Shown here piece by piece: positions 44,233-53,279 of a DNA stretch of 64,000 nt (position 1 is the first letter of the stretch; each line of letters starts with the position of its first letter). The position numbers were made by a program, and so were the translations under genes. The stretch is taken from contig NZ_CP126084.1 in NCBI RefSeq assembly GCF_030122845.1, positions 2,108,001-2,172,000 of the forward strand. The letters run 5' to 3'. The notes under the pieces are model-generated. The model saw only the letters and a program-made list of their open reading frames with translations. It was not told the origin of the DNA and made no database searches. Origin of the DNA: Paenibacillus woosongensis. GTDB lineage: Bacteria > Bacillota > Bacilli > Paenibacillales > Paenibacillaceae.

Positions 44233-45366
44233 ATGAAATTGCTGCAGGCTTTATTTTTCCCCCCAGAGCAGCCTGGGGGCGTATCTTCGATGATTCCCTA
44301 CCTGCAAGACAAGTTCGAGCCTCCCGAGTGGGAAATGGAGTTGTTCTCCCTGCCGAAGCGGATCCGGGGCAAGGGCACGGATGAAATTAAGTTCCATACT
44401 TTTGACTGGCGCCAGTACGAGCACAGCGCAATCGTCCAGAAATATATGCAAACCTATCGCGATTATCTATGGTGGACCAAGCTGCGGCTGCAGCAGTCCT
44501 ACGATTTGATTCATGCGCATCATCCGATCGCCGGGCTAGCCATGAAGGAGGTCTACCCGGACACGCCCGTCATCCAGAGCATTCACTCCAGTTACGAGCG
44601 GGAGCTGATTCTTAACAGAAAAATTAAAGAGGGCGGGCCGGAGCACCGCTTCCTCTGTTCTTTGTACAAGGAGATGGAGTACCGTGCTGACCGGATGTTT
44701 ACGGTATCTGAATCTTTTCGCGGATATTTGTCACCCCATGTTGACCATCCCGAGCAAATCGGGGTCATTCGCAACGGCTTCGATAATAAGAGATTCAAGC
44801 CTATCCCGCACCATAACGATGTCGTCCAATTGGTGACGGTCTGCCGGCTGGTGCCTGCGAAAGGGCTGGATGTGCTGCTGCGGGCCTGTGCTGAACTGAA
44901 AAGGCGGGGAATCAGCTATGTGCTGCATATTATCGGCGACGGTCCGATCCGCGAGGAACTGGAGCAGCTGGCTATGGAGCTGGGGATTTACGATGAAACG
45001 ATTTTTTACGGCTACACCCTCCATCCCGAAGAATTCATGCCGTTTTTCGACATTTTTGTGCTGCCGTCGCGGGCAGAGGCGTTTGGTTCGGTGTTTGCTG
45101 AGGCCGCCTTGTGCAATTTGGCGCTGGTGGGCACGAAGATCGGCGGAATTGCCGAGCAAATCGAGGACGGTGTGAACGGCCTGCTCGTCCAGCCCGAGGA
45201 TCATTTGGCTCTGGCCGGGGCTTTGGAGAAGCTGATTGCCGACGAGGAATATCGTTCCCGGCTCGCCGGATCCGGGCTGGATAAAGCGAAGAACTGCTAT
45301 TCGCTGGACAGGGTTGTGCATGAGCTGAAAAATATTTATTTGCAATTCAAGCAATCAAGCGAGTGA
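44233..45366 (+). CDS. Glycosyltransferase family 4 protein
   Basis: A 377-residue GT-B fold enzyme. N-terminal half: ALFFPPEQPGGVSSMI (acceptor-side Gly loop) and LIHAHHPIAG; C-terminal half: VCRLVPAKGLDVLLRA, IIGDGPIREELEQLA and the donor-site E-x7-E in SRAEAFGSVFAEAALC. Acceptor unknown; with no polysaccharide genes around it may be a stand-alone spore or wall glycosyltransferase. It is six bases upstream of yhaO, likely the same transcript. Confidence 0.92.
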   Translation: MKLLQALFFPPEQPGGVSSMIPYLQDKFEPPEWEMELFSLPKRIRGKGTDEIKFHTFDWRQYEHSAIVQKYMQTYRDYLWWTKLRLQQSYDLIHAHHPIAGLAMKEVYPDTPVIQSIHSSYERELILNRKIKEGGPEHRFLCSLYKEMEYRADRMFTVSESFRGYLSPHVDHPEQIGVIRNGFDNKRFKPIPHHNDVVQLVTVCRLVPAKGLDVLLRACAELKRRGISYVLHIIGDGPIREELEQLAMELGIYDETIFYGYTLHPEEFMPFFDIFVLPSRAEAFGSVFAEAALCNLALVGTKIGGIAEQIEDGVNGLLVQPEDHLALAGALEKLIADEEYRSRLAGSGLDKAKNCYSLDRVVHELKNIYLQFKQSSE

Positions 45367-45372
45367 GGGCGT

Positions 45373-46701
45373 ATGATTCCATTTCGATTTATTCATGCGG
45401 CGGATCTGCATCTGGATAGCCCCTTTGCCGGCATGACCGGCATCCCGGACGTACTGCGCCGCCATTTGCAAGAGTCCACGTTTGCCGCATTAGATCATTT
45501 GGTCGAGCTGGCGATAACGGAGCAGGCGGATTTCCTCGTCGTGAGCGGGGATGTATACGACGCTTCCGATTCTTCGCTGCGGGCGCAGCTCCGGCTGCGG
45601 GAAGCCTGGGACCGGCTTGGACATCATGGCATCCCGGTCTATGTGATTCACGGCAACCATGACCCGCTGAATGCGGGCAGGCTCCGTCTGGCGCATCCCA
45701 AGCATGTTACGGTGTTTGGGCCTGTGGTGGAGAGCGTCACAGCGAGGCGGCGCAGCGACGGCCAGCCTGTAGCGGTCGTCAGCGGCATATCGTATCCGAT
45801 CGCTGCGGTGACGGAGAATACGGCATTGCAATTTCGCAGAGACCCTGCGTCCGACCTGTTTCATATCGGGCTGCTTCATGCCAATGTGGACGGGCAGGAG
45901 GGTCATGATGCCTATTCTCCTTGCTCGCTTCGGGATTTGCAGCAAAGCGGATACGATTATTGGGCGCTGGGCCACATTCATAAGCGTCAGATTCTGCACG
46001 AATCCCCTTGGATTGTCTACCCGGGCAATCTGCAGGGACGCAGTATGAAGGAGACTGGCCCGAAGGGCTGTTACCTCGTGAACGTCGATGAGCATGGAGG
46101 AGCCAAGCTCTCGTTCCGGGCGCTCGATTATGTCCGCTGGCTGGAGGCGGAGCTATCTATCGACGGCTTAAGCAGCGAGGAGCAATTGCGGGATCTGGCC
46201 GAAGAGCTGCTGGAGGAGCTGAGGGAGCAATCCGAGGGGAAGCTTCAGGTCGTACGCCTCGTATTAACCGGCAGGGGGCCACTGCATGGCATGCTGCAAT
46301 CGGGAACCGAGGGCGAGGAGCTGCTCCAGGAATTGCGGCGCAGGGAAAGCCAGCGGCTTCAGGGCGATGGAATTGGCCTTGACCTTGACCCGGCGGTTTC
46401 CATCGTTTGGCCGACAGGCTTGAAGATAAAGACGGGGGCAGATGCAGACCTCGCGGCGCTGAAGCAGGAGGACAGCTTTCTCGGCGAACTGCTGCGCATG
46501 GCGGATCTGGCTGAGCAGGAGGAAGAGCTGCTGGAGCAGATCGTCGGCTCCGCTCTTGCTTCGGTCGCTGAGGATCGCAGGCTTCGCCGGCTCGTACGAG
46601 AGCTCGGGGCTGAAGAAAAGGCTGCTCTCGTTCGTCAAGCGGCGGAGATGGCAGTGACCCTGCTGACCGAACAAGAGGCGAAGGGAGGTGCCCAGCGATG
46701 A
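45373..46701 (+). CDS. yhaO: SbcD-like DNA repair exonuclease (YhaO)
   Basis: A 442-residue calcineurin-type metallophosphoesterase. Metal motifs: HAADLHLDSPF, VVSGDVYDASD, VIHGNHDPLN and WALGHIHKRQ. The C-terminal 180 residues are helical and Glu-rich, likely for contact with the YhaN coiled coil. It forms an Mre11/Rad50-like pair with the overlapping downstream gene (ATGA overlap), as in B. subtilis yhaO-yhaN, but yhaM is not adjacent. Confidence 0.93.
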   Translation: MIPFRFIHAADLHLDSPFAGMTGIPDVLRRHLQESTFAALDHLVELAITEQADFLVVSGDVYDASDSSLRAQLRLREAWDRLGHHGIPVYVIHGNHDPLNAGRLRLAHPKHVTVFGPVVESVTARRRSDGQPVAVVSGISYPIAAVTENTALQFRRDPASDLFHIGLLHANVDGQEGHDAYSPCSLRDLQQSGYDYWALGHIHKRQILHESPWIVYPGNLQGRSMKETGPKGCYLVNVDEHGGAKLSFRALDYVRWLEAELSIDGLSSEEQLRDLAEELLEELREQSEGKLQVVRLVLTGRGPLHGMLQSGTEGEELLQELRRRESQRLQGDGIGLDLDPAVSIVWPTGLKIKTGADADLAALKQEDSFLGELLRMADLAEQEEELLEQIVGSALASVAEDRRLRRLVRELGAEEKAALVRQAAEMAVTLLTEQEAKGGAQR

Positions 46702-49700
46702 GGCTGGACAAGCTGCAGGTAAGCGGGTTTGGACATTTGAGCGGCCTGGAGCTGGATTTGCAAGGGCCGGTTACCGTCCTGTACGGACCAAATGAGGCCG
46801 GCAAGAGCACATTGCTGGGCTTCGTGCGAGCCATGCTGTTTGGCATACCCTCGCGGACGTATGGGCCCATGCGGTATGAGCCGACCCGGGGCGGCGCCCA
46901 TGGCGGTCAACTGATCCTGTCTGGCGAGGAAGGCGACCGCTGGGTCATCGAGCGTTACGCGCAGCAAGGCGACGGCAGGACGGCGGGCTCGCGGGGCGAG
47001 CGGCTGCGGATTACGCGGACTGATTCCGGGGGCAGGCTGTTTGAAGCAGCTCAGGAGGAGATGCAGCGCGAACTGCTGGGAGGCCTCTCCAGCGATATGT
47101 TCAAGCAGCTGTTTGCCATCTCGCTGACCGAGCTGCAGGAGGTGGCCGCGCTTCAGTCGGAAGAGCTGAGCCGCTTCCTGTTCCACGCCGGTATCGGCGG
47201 CGGGGCCGCTGTGCTGCGCGGAGAGAAGAGGCTTGGCCAGGAGATGGACAAGCTCTACAGGCCCCGCGGGCGCACGCAGGAGCTGGCTCAGCTGCTGCAG
47301 GGCTATGAGCGGCTTGCGCAGGAGGCCGAGGCTGCAAGAAAGCTGCTGCCGCGCTACAATGAGGCGCTCGCCGAGCTGGAGCGGGTCGTGAGCGAGCTGG
47401 CCGTCTGCGAGGAGGAGCGCGACATTTGCAGCCGGGAGCTGGCGAAGCTGAGCAAAGCGTCACTGATCCGTGAGGACTGGCTCGCCCGCGAGAGGCTAAG
47501 GGCTGAACTGCAGGCACTGCCCGAATACGAGGGGTTTCCCGAGGAAGGCTTCTCGCGCTGGAATGCCCTGCAGGAGGAGAAGGAGCGGCTGCTGCTCGAT
47601 CAGGCCGAGATGAGGCGCAAGATGGAGGCAATGACGGCGGAAATCAGCATGCTTGCTCCGAACCTGACACTGCTGGCCAAGGCGGAGGCCGTACGGGCTC
47701 TGCATGGGCAATTGACAGGATATGAGGCGCGCAAGACTGAAATCGCAGAGCTGCAGGCGGAGATCCGCATGCTGCGCCAGCGTCTTGAAGGCGAATGTCT
47801 TCGCAGCATCGATGCGCATTGGACGGAGGCGGAGCTTGCTTCGTTCGCCGGGACGGTTGGCGAGCGGGAAACCGTCCGTCAATTCGGCGCGCGCTTTGCC
47901 GCTTACGAGAAAGAGATGGAGCTCATGTACAGCGAGCAGCATAAGCTGGCGAAGGAGGCTGCGGCAGCGAAGGAGGCCTATTCGGCGGCGATGTCCCGCC
48001 TGGAGGAGAGCGCGGAAGCCGGCCGGAGGGAGTTCGCCATGCTCGTGCCGAAGCGCCCCGCCGAAATTCGCCAGGCCTGGAGCGAGTTAAGCCGGGAACT
48101 GGAGCGCTGGCATGAAGATGCTTCATCCCGGCTGCGGGAGACGCGGGCCAAGGAAGCCGAGGTTTTGGCCGGGCAGCGGATTCAGGGACTGTACCGCAAG
48201 CTGCTGATAGGCAGTGCTGCCTTAACGGTAATTGTGCCCGGGGTGATCTGGCTGTCCTCCCGCTCGGTTTGGGGGCTGATTGCGGCTTTTGCGCTTTTTG
48301 CCGGGCTCGATATGAACTTATGGCTTGGTATGGTCCGGAGAACTCACTCGAATCGCCGCGGCGGAACCCGCCGCTATCCTGGAGAGGATGACTCTTCCCG
48401 GGCTGAAGCCAGGCTCCGCACCCTGCTGGACAGGCTTGTCTCCGATCCGCTGACAGCGGCTGGGCGCACGGATGGAGCCGCCGCGCCGCTGCATCCCGAG
48501 GAGTGGGATCGGCGGGAGCGGGAGCTGCGCCAGCTGATGGAACGCTGGCAGCTATGGGAACAGCGCCATGCCGCGCTCGGGGAGGAAATCGCCCTGCTCC
48601 GCCAGCGGGCAGCCGCTGCGCTGGAGCGCTGCGAGCATGCAGAGCGGGAGCTGGCCAAGCGGGAAGCCGAATTCGGGGAGCTGGCCCGGGAATGGGAGCT
48701 GTGGCTGCGCGAGCGCAAGCTTTCAGCCGAGCTGTCCCCCGAGGCCGCGCTTGACGTGTTCCGCCTTGCTCAGCAAGGCAGGGAGTGGCAGAACCGGCTT
48801 GAGCAATTGGCGGTAAGATCGGCCATGTTATCGGCAGCCAATGAGGCCTATGAACATGAAGTGAAGGTGATCGGCAGCGATTTGGACGGCGAGACGGCGG
48901 CGCAGGCAGGACTAAGTGTTGCCGACAATGAACCAGGGGCTTCTCTTAACAGTCATGCGCCTGAACCAGAAGCGGGAGCCCGGGCGGAGCTCGCGGATTT
49001 GCCTAAGGCTTCGTTAGGGCGAGTCGTCATCGAAGCGATTTCTCAGCTCTCTGTCACGGAGAAAATTTACGCCCAGCGCGAGCTGCTTGCCTCCAAGCTC
49101 GAGACGTTCAGCGAAGAGCTGGAGCGGCTGAATGACCGCCTGGGCCGGATCGAAATTCGAGAGCAGGCGCTGCTGAAGGAAGGAAACGCCGCGAACGGGG
49201 AGGACTTTCTGCGCCGCAGCGCGGAGGCTAGCCGCCGCGCCGAGCTGGAGAGGGAAATCCGGCAGCTGGAAACGGTCATGTTCTCCGGGCTTGCCGCCGA
49301 TCAGCAGAGCCGGCTTGAAGCGCTGCTTGGCAGCTGTTCCAAGGAAGAACTGCAGGAACGGCTGCTGGCAGCGGAAGAGGCCGCTACAGCGAAGGAGAGA
49401 ACCTGGAGGGAGCTGCAGGAGCGCAGGGGACGGCTCCTGCAGGAGCAGGAAGCGTTAGAGCGGAGAGGCAGGCAGGAGGAGGTCAGCCAGAAGCTTGCGG
49501 ATCAGCAAGCGGCACTTCGCGATGCGCTGGATCAGTATGCGGTGAGGGCTGTATGCCAGGAGCTGATTTCCAGGGCCCGGCGCGTATATGAAGAAGAGCG
49601 TCAGCCTGAGGTGCTGCGGCTGGCTTCGGCTTACTTGCGGAAGATGACGAACGGGCGGTATGAGCGAATTGTTCTCAAGATGGGTAGTCAGGAGCTGCAG

Positions 49701-49997
49701 GCGGAGCATCGCGATCATGGAGCGATTGGCAGCGCAGCGCTAAGCCGGGGGACGGCGGAGCAGCTGTATTTGTCCATGCGCCTGGCGCTTGCCGAAGCGG
49801 TCTCCCATCAGCGCAGCATTCCGATTCTGCTGGATGATCTTTTCGTTAATTTCGATGCGGAGCGCCTGCAAGGAGCCATTGTGGTACTTAAGGAGATTGC
49901 TTCCAAACGCCAGATGATTATGATGACCTGCCACGCTCACGTCGTTCAAGGCATTCAGGCGCAAATCCCGGAAGCGCAAATCGTGAATTTGGGTTAA
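46698..49997 (+). CDS. yhaN: SbcC/Rad50-like ATPase (YhaN)
   Basis: A 1099-residue SMC-type ATPase. Walker A is YGPNEAGKSTLL (about residue 30), the signature LSRGTAEQLYLSMRLALAEA and Walker B PILLDDLFVNFD are near the C-terminus, with about 900 residues of coiled coil between. Halfway, around residues 500-545, there are two hydrophobic segments (LLIGSAALTVIVPGVIWLSS and WGLIAAFALFAGLDMNLWLG) in place of a zinc hook, typical of YhaN and suggesting membrane attachment. The stop overlaps that of the convergent ykvI-like gene by four bases. Confidence 0.92.
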   Translation: MRLDKLQVSGFGHLSGLELDLQGPVTVLYGPNEAGKSTLLGFVRAMLFGIPSRTYGPMRYEPTRGGAHGGQLILSGEEGDRWVIERYAQQGDGRTAGSRGERLRITRTDSGGRLFEAAQEEMQRELLGGLSSDMFKQLFAISLTELQEVAALQSEELSRFLFHAGIGGGAAVLRGEKRLGQEMDKLYRPRGRTQELAQLLQGYERLAQEAEAARKLLPRYNEALAELERVVSELAVCEEERDICSRELAKLSKASLIREDWLARERLRAELQALPEYEGFPEEGFSRWNALQEEKERLLLDQAEMRRKMEAMTAEISMLAPNLTLLAKAEAVRALHGQLTGYEARKTEIAELQAEIRMLRQRLEGECLRSIDAHWTEAELASFAGTVGERETVRQFGARFAAYEKEMELMYSEQHKLAKEAAAAKEAYSAAMSRLEESAEAGRREFAMLVPKRPAEIRQAWSELSRELERWHEDASSRLRETRAKEAEVLAGQRIQGLYRKLLIGSAALTVIVPGVIWLSSRSVWGLIAAFALFAGLDMNLWLGMVRRTHSNRRGGTRRYPGEDDSSRAEARLRTLLDRLVSDPLTAAGRTDGAAAPLHPEEWDRRERELRQLMERWQLWEQRHAALGEEIALLRQRAAAALERCEHAERELAKREAEFGELAREWELWLRERKLSAELSPEAALDVFRLAQQGREWQNRLEQLAVRSAMLSAANEAYEHEVKVIGSDLDGETAAQAGLSVADNEPGASLNSHAPEPEAGARAELADLPKASLGRVVIEAISQLSVTEKIYAQRELLASKLETFSEELERLNDRLGRIEIREQALLKEGNAANGEDFLRRSAEASRRAELEREIRQLETVMFSGLAADQQSRLEALLGSCSKEELQERLLAAEEAATAKERTWRELQERRGRLLQEQEALERRGRQEEVSQKLADQQAALRDALDQYAVRAVCQELISRARRVYEEERQPEVLRLASAYLRKMTNGRYERIVLKMGSQELQAEHRDHGAIGSAALSRGTAEQLYLSMRLALAEAVSHQRSIPILLDDLFVNFDAERLQGAIVVLKEIASKRQMIMMTCHAHVVQGIQAQIPEAQIVNLG

Positions 49998-51031
49998 TTC
50001 GGCTTTCGTTTGTAGACGGCAAGCGCGTAGATCCAGAGCAGGGAGAAGAAGCCGAAGGCCGGGTAAAGAACCGATACAAGCGAGCTGAATCCGAATTGGC
50101 TCGTTACATAGCAAATCATAAGCACGGCGATGAAAATGAGGTAGGGGCGAACTTGAAAATGCTGCCTGAGCTGAAGGGTTACGCCGTACACGTCGGCCAC
50201 GAAGGTGCTGAATATTTCCATGAAAATCAACAGGATATAGATGAGCTGGACGGCGCTGCCCAATTGCGCGGCAATGCTGCCCATCGGGACCTCGTACTGG
50301 TTGATTCCCGGCATGTGGGCCGATAACGCAAAATGGGCCGCCATCAGCATGAAGCCGATACCCACGCCGCCTAGGATTCCGCCCCATATAATCGTGCGGC
50401 GGTCCGAGGTGTGTCCTCCGATAGGAACGAGCACGGCTTGAGCCATAGAGAGGTTGAAGGCGGTATATAACAAGGGAGAGGCCCAGGCCATGAACCAGCC
50501 TTTATCGGTAGTCAGGGTGACGAAGCGCATGGCGGTTGGCGAGCTTGCCGTCGAGGCGATAATGGCCATGGAGAGGATCAGCATCATGGGTACGACGATC
50601 GTGTTGAGCTGCATGACGCCTTCGATCCCTTTTCTGAGCAGGATAAAGGTTCCAATCAGGGTAAACCAGAGGCCGATTTGGTAGTTCAGTCCAAGGTACT
50701 CCACGAACACGGATCCCGCTCCGGCCAGCATAACGCTGTTGACACCGATCAGAACGATCATGGTAAAAAAACTAAGCCACCGGCCGAAGCCGTCCCCGAA
50801 CAGGTGGCGGTTTAAATCTTCATAGGAAGCGGCTTTGATGGATTGGGCCAGCAGCATCATTTTTGCGCCTAGCCATATGAATAATGATGTCGCCAGCAGG
50901 ATCGTCAGCACTCCCCATTTGCCATATTGGGTGAAGAACTGCAATATTTCACGGCCGGTGGCGAAACCGGCGCCCACGACGGTACCGACATAAGTGAAGG
51001 CGATTTTAAGTGCATTCAAGGCATTTTTCAT
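49994..51031 (-). CDS. YkvI-type membrane protein (APC-like transporter)
   Basis: A 345-residue protein with ten predicted helices. The first helix contains FTYVGTVVGAGFATGREILQFF, a Gly-rich, unwound-helix motif as in LeuT/APC-fold transporters; the YkvI family is related to amino-acid permeases. The start MKNALNALKIAFTYVG has GGGGGA seven bases upstream; a longer frame to 51121 is unlikely. Substrate unknown. Its stop overlaps the yhaN stop. Confidence 0.85.
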   Translation of the reverse strand: MKNALNALKIAFTYVGTVVGAGFATGREILQFFTQYGKWGVLTILLATSLFIWLGAKMMLLAQSIKAASYEDLNRHLFGDGFGRWLSFFTMIVLIGVNSVMLAGAGSVFVEYLGLNYQIGLWFTLIGTFILLRKGIEGVMQLNTIVVPMMLILSMAIIASTASSPTAMRFVTLTTDKGWFMAWASPLLYTAFNLSMAQAVLVPIGGHTSDRRTIIWGGILGGVGIGFMLMAAHFALSAHMPGINQYEVPMGSIAAQLGSAVQLIYILLIFMEIFSTFVADVYGVTLQLRQHFQVRPYLIFIAVLMICYVTSQFGFSSLVSVLYPAFGFFSLLWIYALAVYKRKPN

Positions 51032-51190
51032 AGTTTTCCCCCTGGGTGATGTGCTATATATAGTACAAGGTATGTTGCAGGGGAATGGGACATGACTATT
51101 CTTGTCCGGCGGCTCCAGCAAATCCGTGCTTGAAGCGAAGAATTGAATGTGTTAATTTGTTACAAACAAGATGACCCGGGAGGAAATAGT

Positions 51191-51763
51191 ATGGAGAAAC
51201 TAAAACAACGGATTGCCGAGGAAGGCGTTATTGTCTCGGAGCAGGTACTTAAGCTGGACGCTCTGCTCAATCACCAGGTCGATCCCGAGCTGACGATGGA
51301 AATGGGCAAGGAATTCGCCAGACGTTTCAAGGAGGATAACGTCACCCGCGTAGTCACGGTGGAATCCTCCGGGATCGCCGTGGCATTCGCTACCGCCTAT
51401 GAGCTTGGGGTTCCTCTGGTGTTCGCGCGTCGGAAGAAGACGCTGCTCGCCGAGAACAATATGCTCTGTGAACGGGTTCCTTCGTTTACGAAAGGAATTG
51501 TGACGGACATTCTGATCTCGCGTGATTTCATTTCGGAAAATGATCGAATTCTGTTCATTGATGACATCATTGCAAACGGCGATGCCGCACGGGGGCTGAT
51601 CAAAATTGTACAGCGGGCCGGCGCCGAGCTGGTTGGGGCGGGGATCGTTGTCGAGAAGACGTTCCAGGCCGGCGGCAAAGCGATTCGCGAGCAGGGTATC
51701 CGGCTGGAATCGCTCGTGCAAATCGGCTCGCTTGCGGGCGGAAAAATCACTTTTGCCGAATAA
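51191..51763 (+). CDS. xpt: Xanthine phosphoribosyltransferase
   Basis: A 190-residue type I PRTase that salvages xanthine with PRPP to XMP. It starts EKLKQRIAEEGVIVSEQVLKLDALLNHQVDPELTMEMG, the Xpt N-terminus, and has the PRPP loop ILFIDDIIANGDAARG. Unlike B. subtilis xpt it has no pbuX downstream, and the 60 bases upstream show no guanine riboswitch, only a GGGAGG site. Confidence 0.95.
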   Translation: MEKLKQRIAEEGVIVSEQVLKLDALLNHQVDPELTMEMGKEFARRFKEDNVTRVVTVESSGIAVAFATAYELGVPLVFARRKKTLLAENNMLCERVPSFTKGIVTDILISRDFISENDRILFIDDIIANGDAARGLIKIVQRAGAELVGAGIVVEKTFQAGGKAIREQGIRLESLVQIGSLAGGKITFAE

Positions 51764-51847
51764 AAATTGTACCAATTTTGCAACACTCCTTTGCAGGTCT
51801 TCTTTTTTTCGATATAATGGGAGCACTAGGGAGAGGAGGCAAAAACG

Positions 51848-52186
51848 ATGGGGGATCAAAATCAATCTGTTGTAGACGCGAATTTCTTTATTTCCAAATT
51901 GTCTGATGCCAAGGTTATTTTTGAACGTGCCCTGGATTGCAAACATACGGAATTTGACGACCTTTATCCCTATATGCTTGAGCATCCCCAGTTCTTCTGG
52001 TACAAACGCTATGTAGCCTGGTCCCAGCTTCTGACGATCGCGGGTCTGTGCAAGGAGCTGTCCATACCTTGGAAGGATCAGTTCAGCCCGCAGCAGGTGG
52101 CTTATCTGGAGCAGCGGGTAATGTCGGCGAAGGTACTTGATTTCTGGTTTGAGAAGAACGACAGCCGGGAGCATGCGCAGCGTTAA
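51848..52186 (+). CDS. Conserved hypothetical protein, 112 aa
   Basis: A helical, soluble protein rich in aromatics (DDLYPYMLEHPQFFWYKRYV, then AWSQLLTIAGLCKELSIPWK). A GAGAGGAGG site lies eight bases before the ATG. No domain is recognised. It follows xpt by 85 bases and ends in a terminator at 52245, so it may be in the same unit or under a weak promoter in the gap (TATAAT at 51812-51817). Confidence 0.65.
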   Translation: MGDQNQSVVDANFFISKLSDAKVIFERALDCKHTEFDDLYPYMLEHPQFFWYKRYVAWSQLLTIAGLCKELSIPWKDQFSPQQVAYLEQRVMSAKVLDFWFEKNDSREHAQR

Positions 52187-52244
52187 ATCAGGGATAATTT
52201 GCTGGTTTTGTTCGTAGCTTGGTCATAAGGTGAACGATATAATG

Positions 52245-52273
52245 AGACTCCGCCATGCGGCGGGGTCTTTTTC
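52245..52273 (+). terminator. Terminator after the 112-aa gene
   Basis: The ten-pair stem AGACTCCGCC/GGCGGGGTCT with four-base loop (ATGC) is followed by TTTTTC. Confidence 0.85.
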
Positions 52274-52389
52274 TGCGCTGTAAGAGATGTACGATCTTGC
52301 TGTGCGGGCAGAAATCTGTATTTAGACCGTGACTTCTTATAGGACTTGTAAGGTTGTGGTAAGATTAAGAAGAAGGAGGTGATTGTCCC

Positions 52390-52605
52390 GTGATTTCGGA
52401 TGAACAATTGGATGCTTACCGATTATCCGGCGAGAAAGTGCGAGTGGTGCGGGATGCCATTCCGGAGAATGACATTCGGGGCATCGTCGTGGCTTGGGAC
52501 GATACGCATGTGCTGATTCGCAGGCCAAACCGCAATGTCGTCAAGCTGGATCGGAGCTATATCATTCAACCTTCCCGCGAACCGCGAATTTCCCCGGAGG
52601 GATAG
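52390..52605 (+). CDS. Conserved hypothetical protein, 71 aa
   Basis: It starts GTG eight bases after AAGGAGGTGA. The protein (DIRGIVVAWDDTHVLIRRPN, VVKLDRSYIIQP) is a small beta-barrel-like sequence, reminiscent of SH3- or Hfq/KOW-like folds with basic strands, and could bind nucleic acid. No named family recognised. Confidence 0.6.
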   Translation: MISDEQLDAYRLSGEKVRVVRDAIPENDIRGIVVAWDDTHVLIRRPNRNVVKLDRSYIIQPSREPRISPEG

Positions 52606-52675
52606 CATATTTTTGGCTGGACGGGACAACGTAGTAAATGGAAACTTCACTTTACTAAGGAAAGGATGTCCGTCC

Positions 52676-53023
52676 ATGTCGCTGGTGAGCGATAAAATAA
52701 GCGCATATAAGCAGGAAATCCACCATTACGGCGAAACGATGCCCGGAGTGACGGAGGCATACCACGCTTTTACGGGCGAGTGCTTCGGGGATGGTGCGCT
52801 CGATGCCAAGACGAAGCAATTGATCGCCGTGGGCATTGCATTGTCTATGAATCAAGAAGTCTGCACGTTCTATCATGTTAACGAGGCCCGGGCCAAGGGA
52901 GCGTCCGACGAGGAAATTTTGGAGACCGTCGCCGTCGCCTCGGCTGCGCTTGCGGGTAACGCCCTGTCACAGGGTGTTACCCGTGTCCAGCAGGCTTTGG
53001 CGGCAGAATCGGCGCTGCAATAG
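52676..53023 (+). CDS. Carboxymuconolactone decarboxylase (AhpD-like) family protein
   Basis: A 115-residue CMD protein: YHAFTGECFGDGALDAKTKQ, LIAVGIALSMNQEVCTFYHV and NEARAKGASDEEILETVAVA. CMD proteins act as decarboxylases or, with CxxC, as peroxidases; here one Cys followed by H (VCTFYHVNEA) is present but no CxxC, so AhpD-type peroxidase activity is doubtful. The start at 52676 with AAAGGATG is chosen; a longer frame overlaps the preceding gene. Confidence 0.9.
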   Translation: MSLVSDKISAYKQEIHHYGETMPGVTEAYHAFTGECFGDGALDAKTKQLIAVGIALSMNQEVCTFYHVNEARAKGASDEEILETVAVASAALAGNALSQGVTRVQQALAAESALQ

Positions 53024-53063
53024 TGTTGATGCTAGCGTGTGTAGCGCGTATTGCAATTCAATC

Positions 53064-53107
53064 AGCTGTCCTTGAGGCTTTGCAGGCCCCGAGGACAGCT
53101 TTTTTTG
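53064..53107 (+). terminator. Terminator of the CMD gene
   Basis: The nine-pair stem AGCTGTCCT/AGGACAGCT is followed by TTTTTTT. Confidence 0.9.
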
Positions 53108-53279
53108 CAGGGCAAGGCTTAGTGGAGGTCAACCTGGATCAAGAGGCGATGTCCCTATTCCCGGCCCTCTGCCAATATGCCGGGGATAAGATGTGCTTGG
53201 CCTGGTATAGCACGATTGCTCCGATAACGATCGTGATGATAAAGCAGCCGCAGGCTAGCGAAGGAAGCCAGGACCATTC

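Noticed and set aside
44163..44384. Separate small gene upstream of the glycosyltransferase
   Set aside because: It overlaps the glycosyltransferase start in another frame and has no ribosome site.
51120..51190. Guanine/xanthine riboswitch ahead of xpt
   Set aside because: The 60-70 bases before xpt lack the conserved purine-riboswitch core and have no room for the three-way junction; only a ribosome site is seen.
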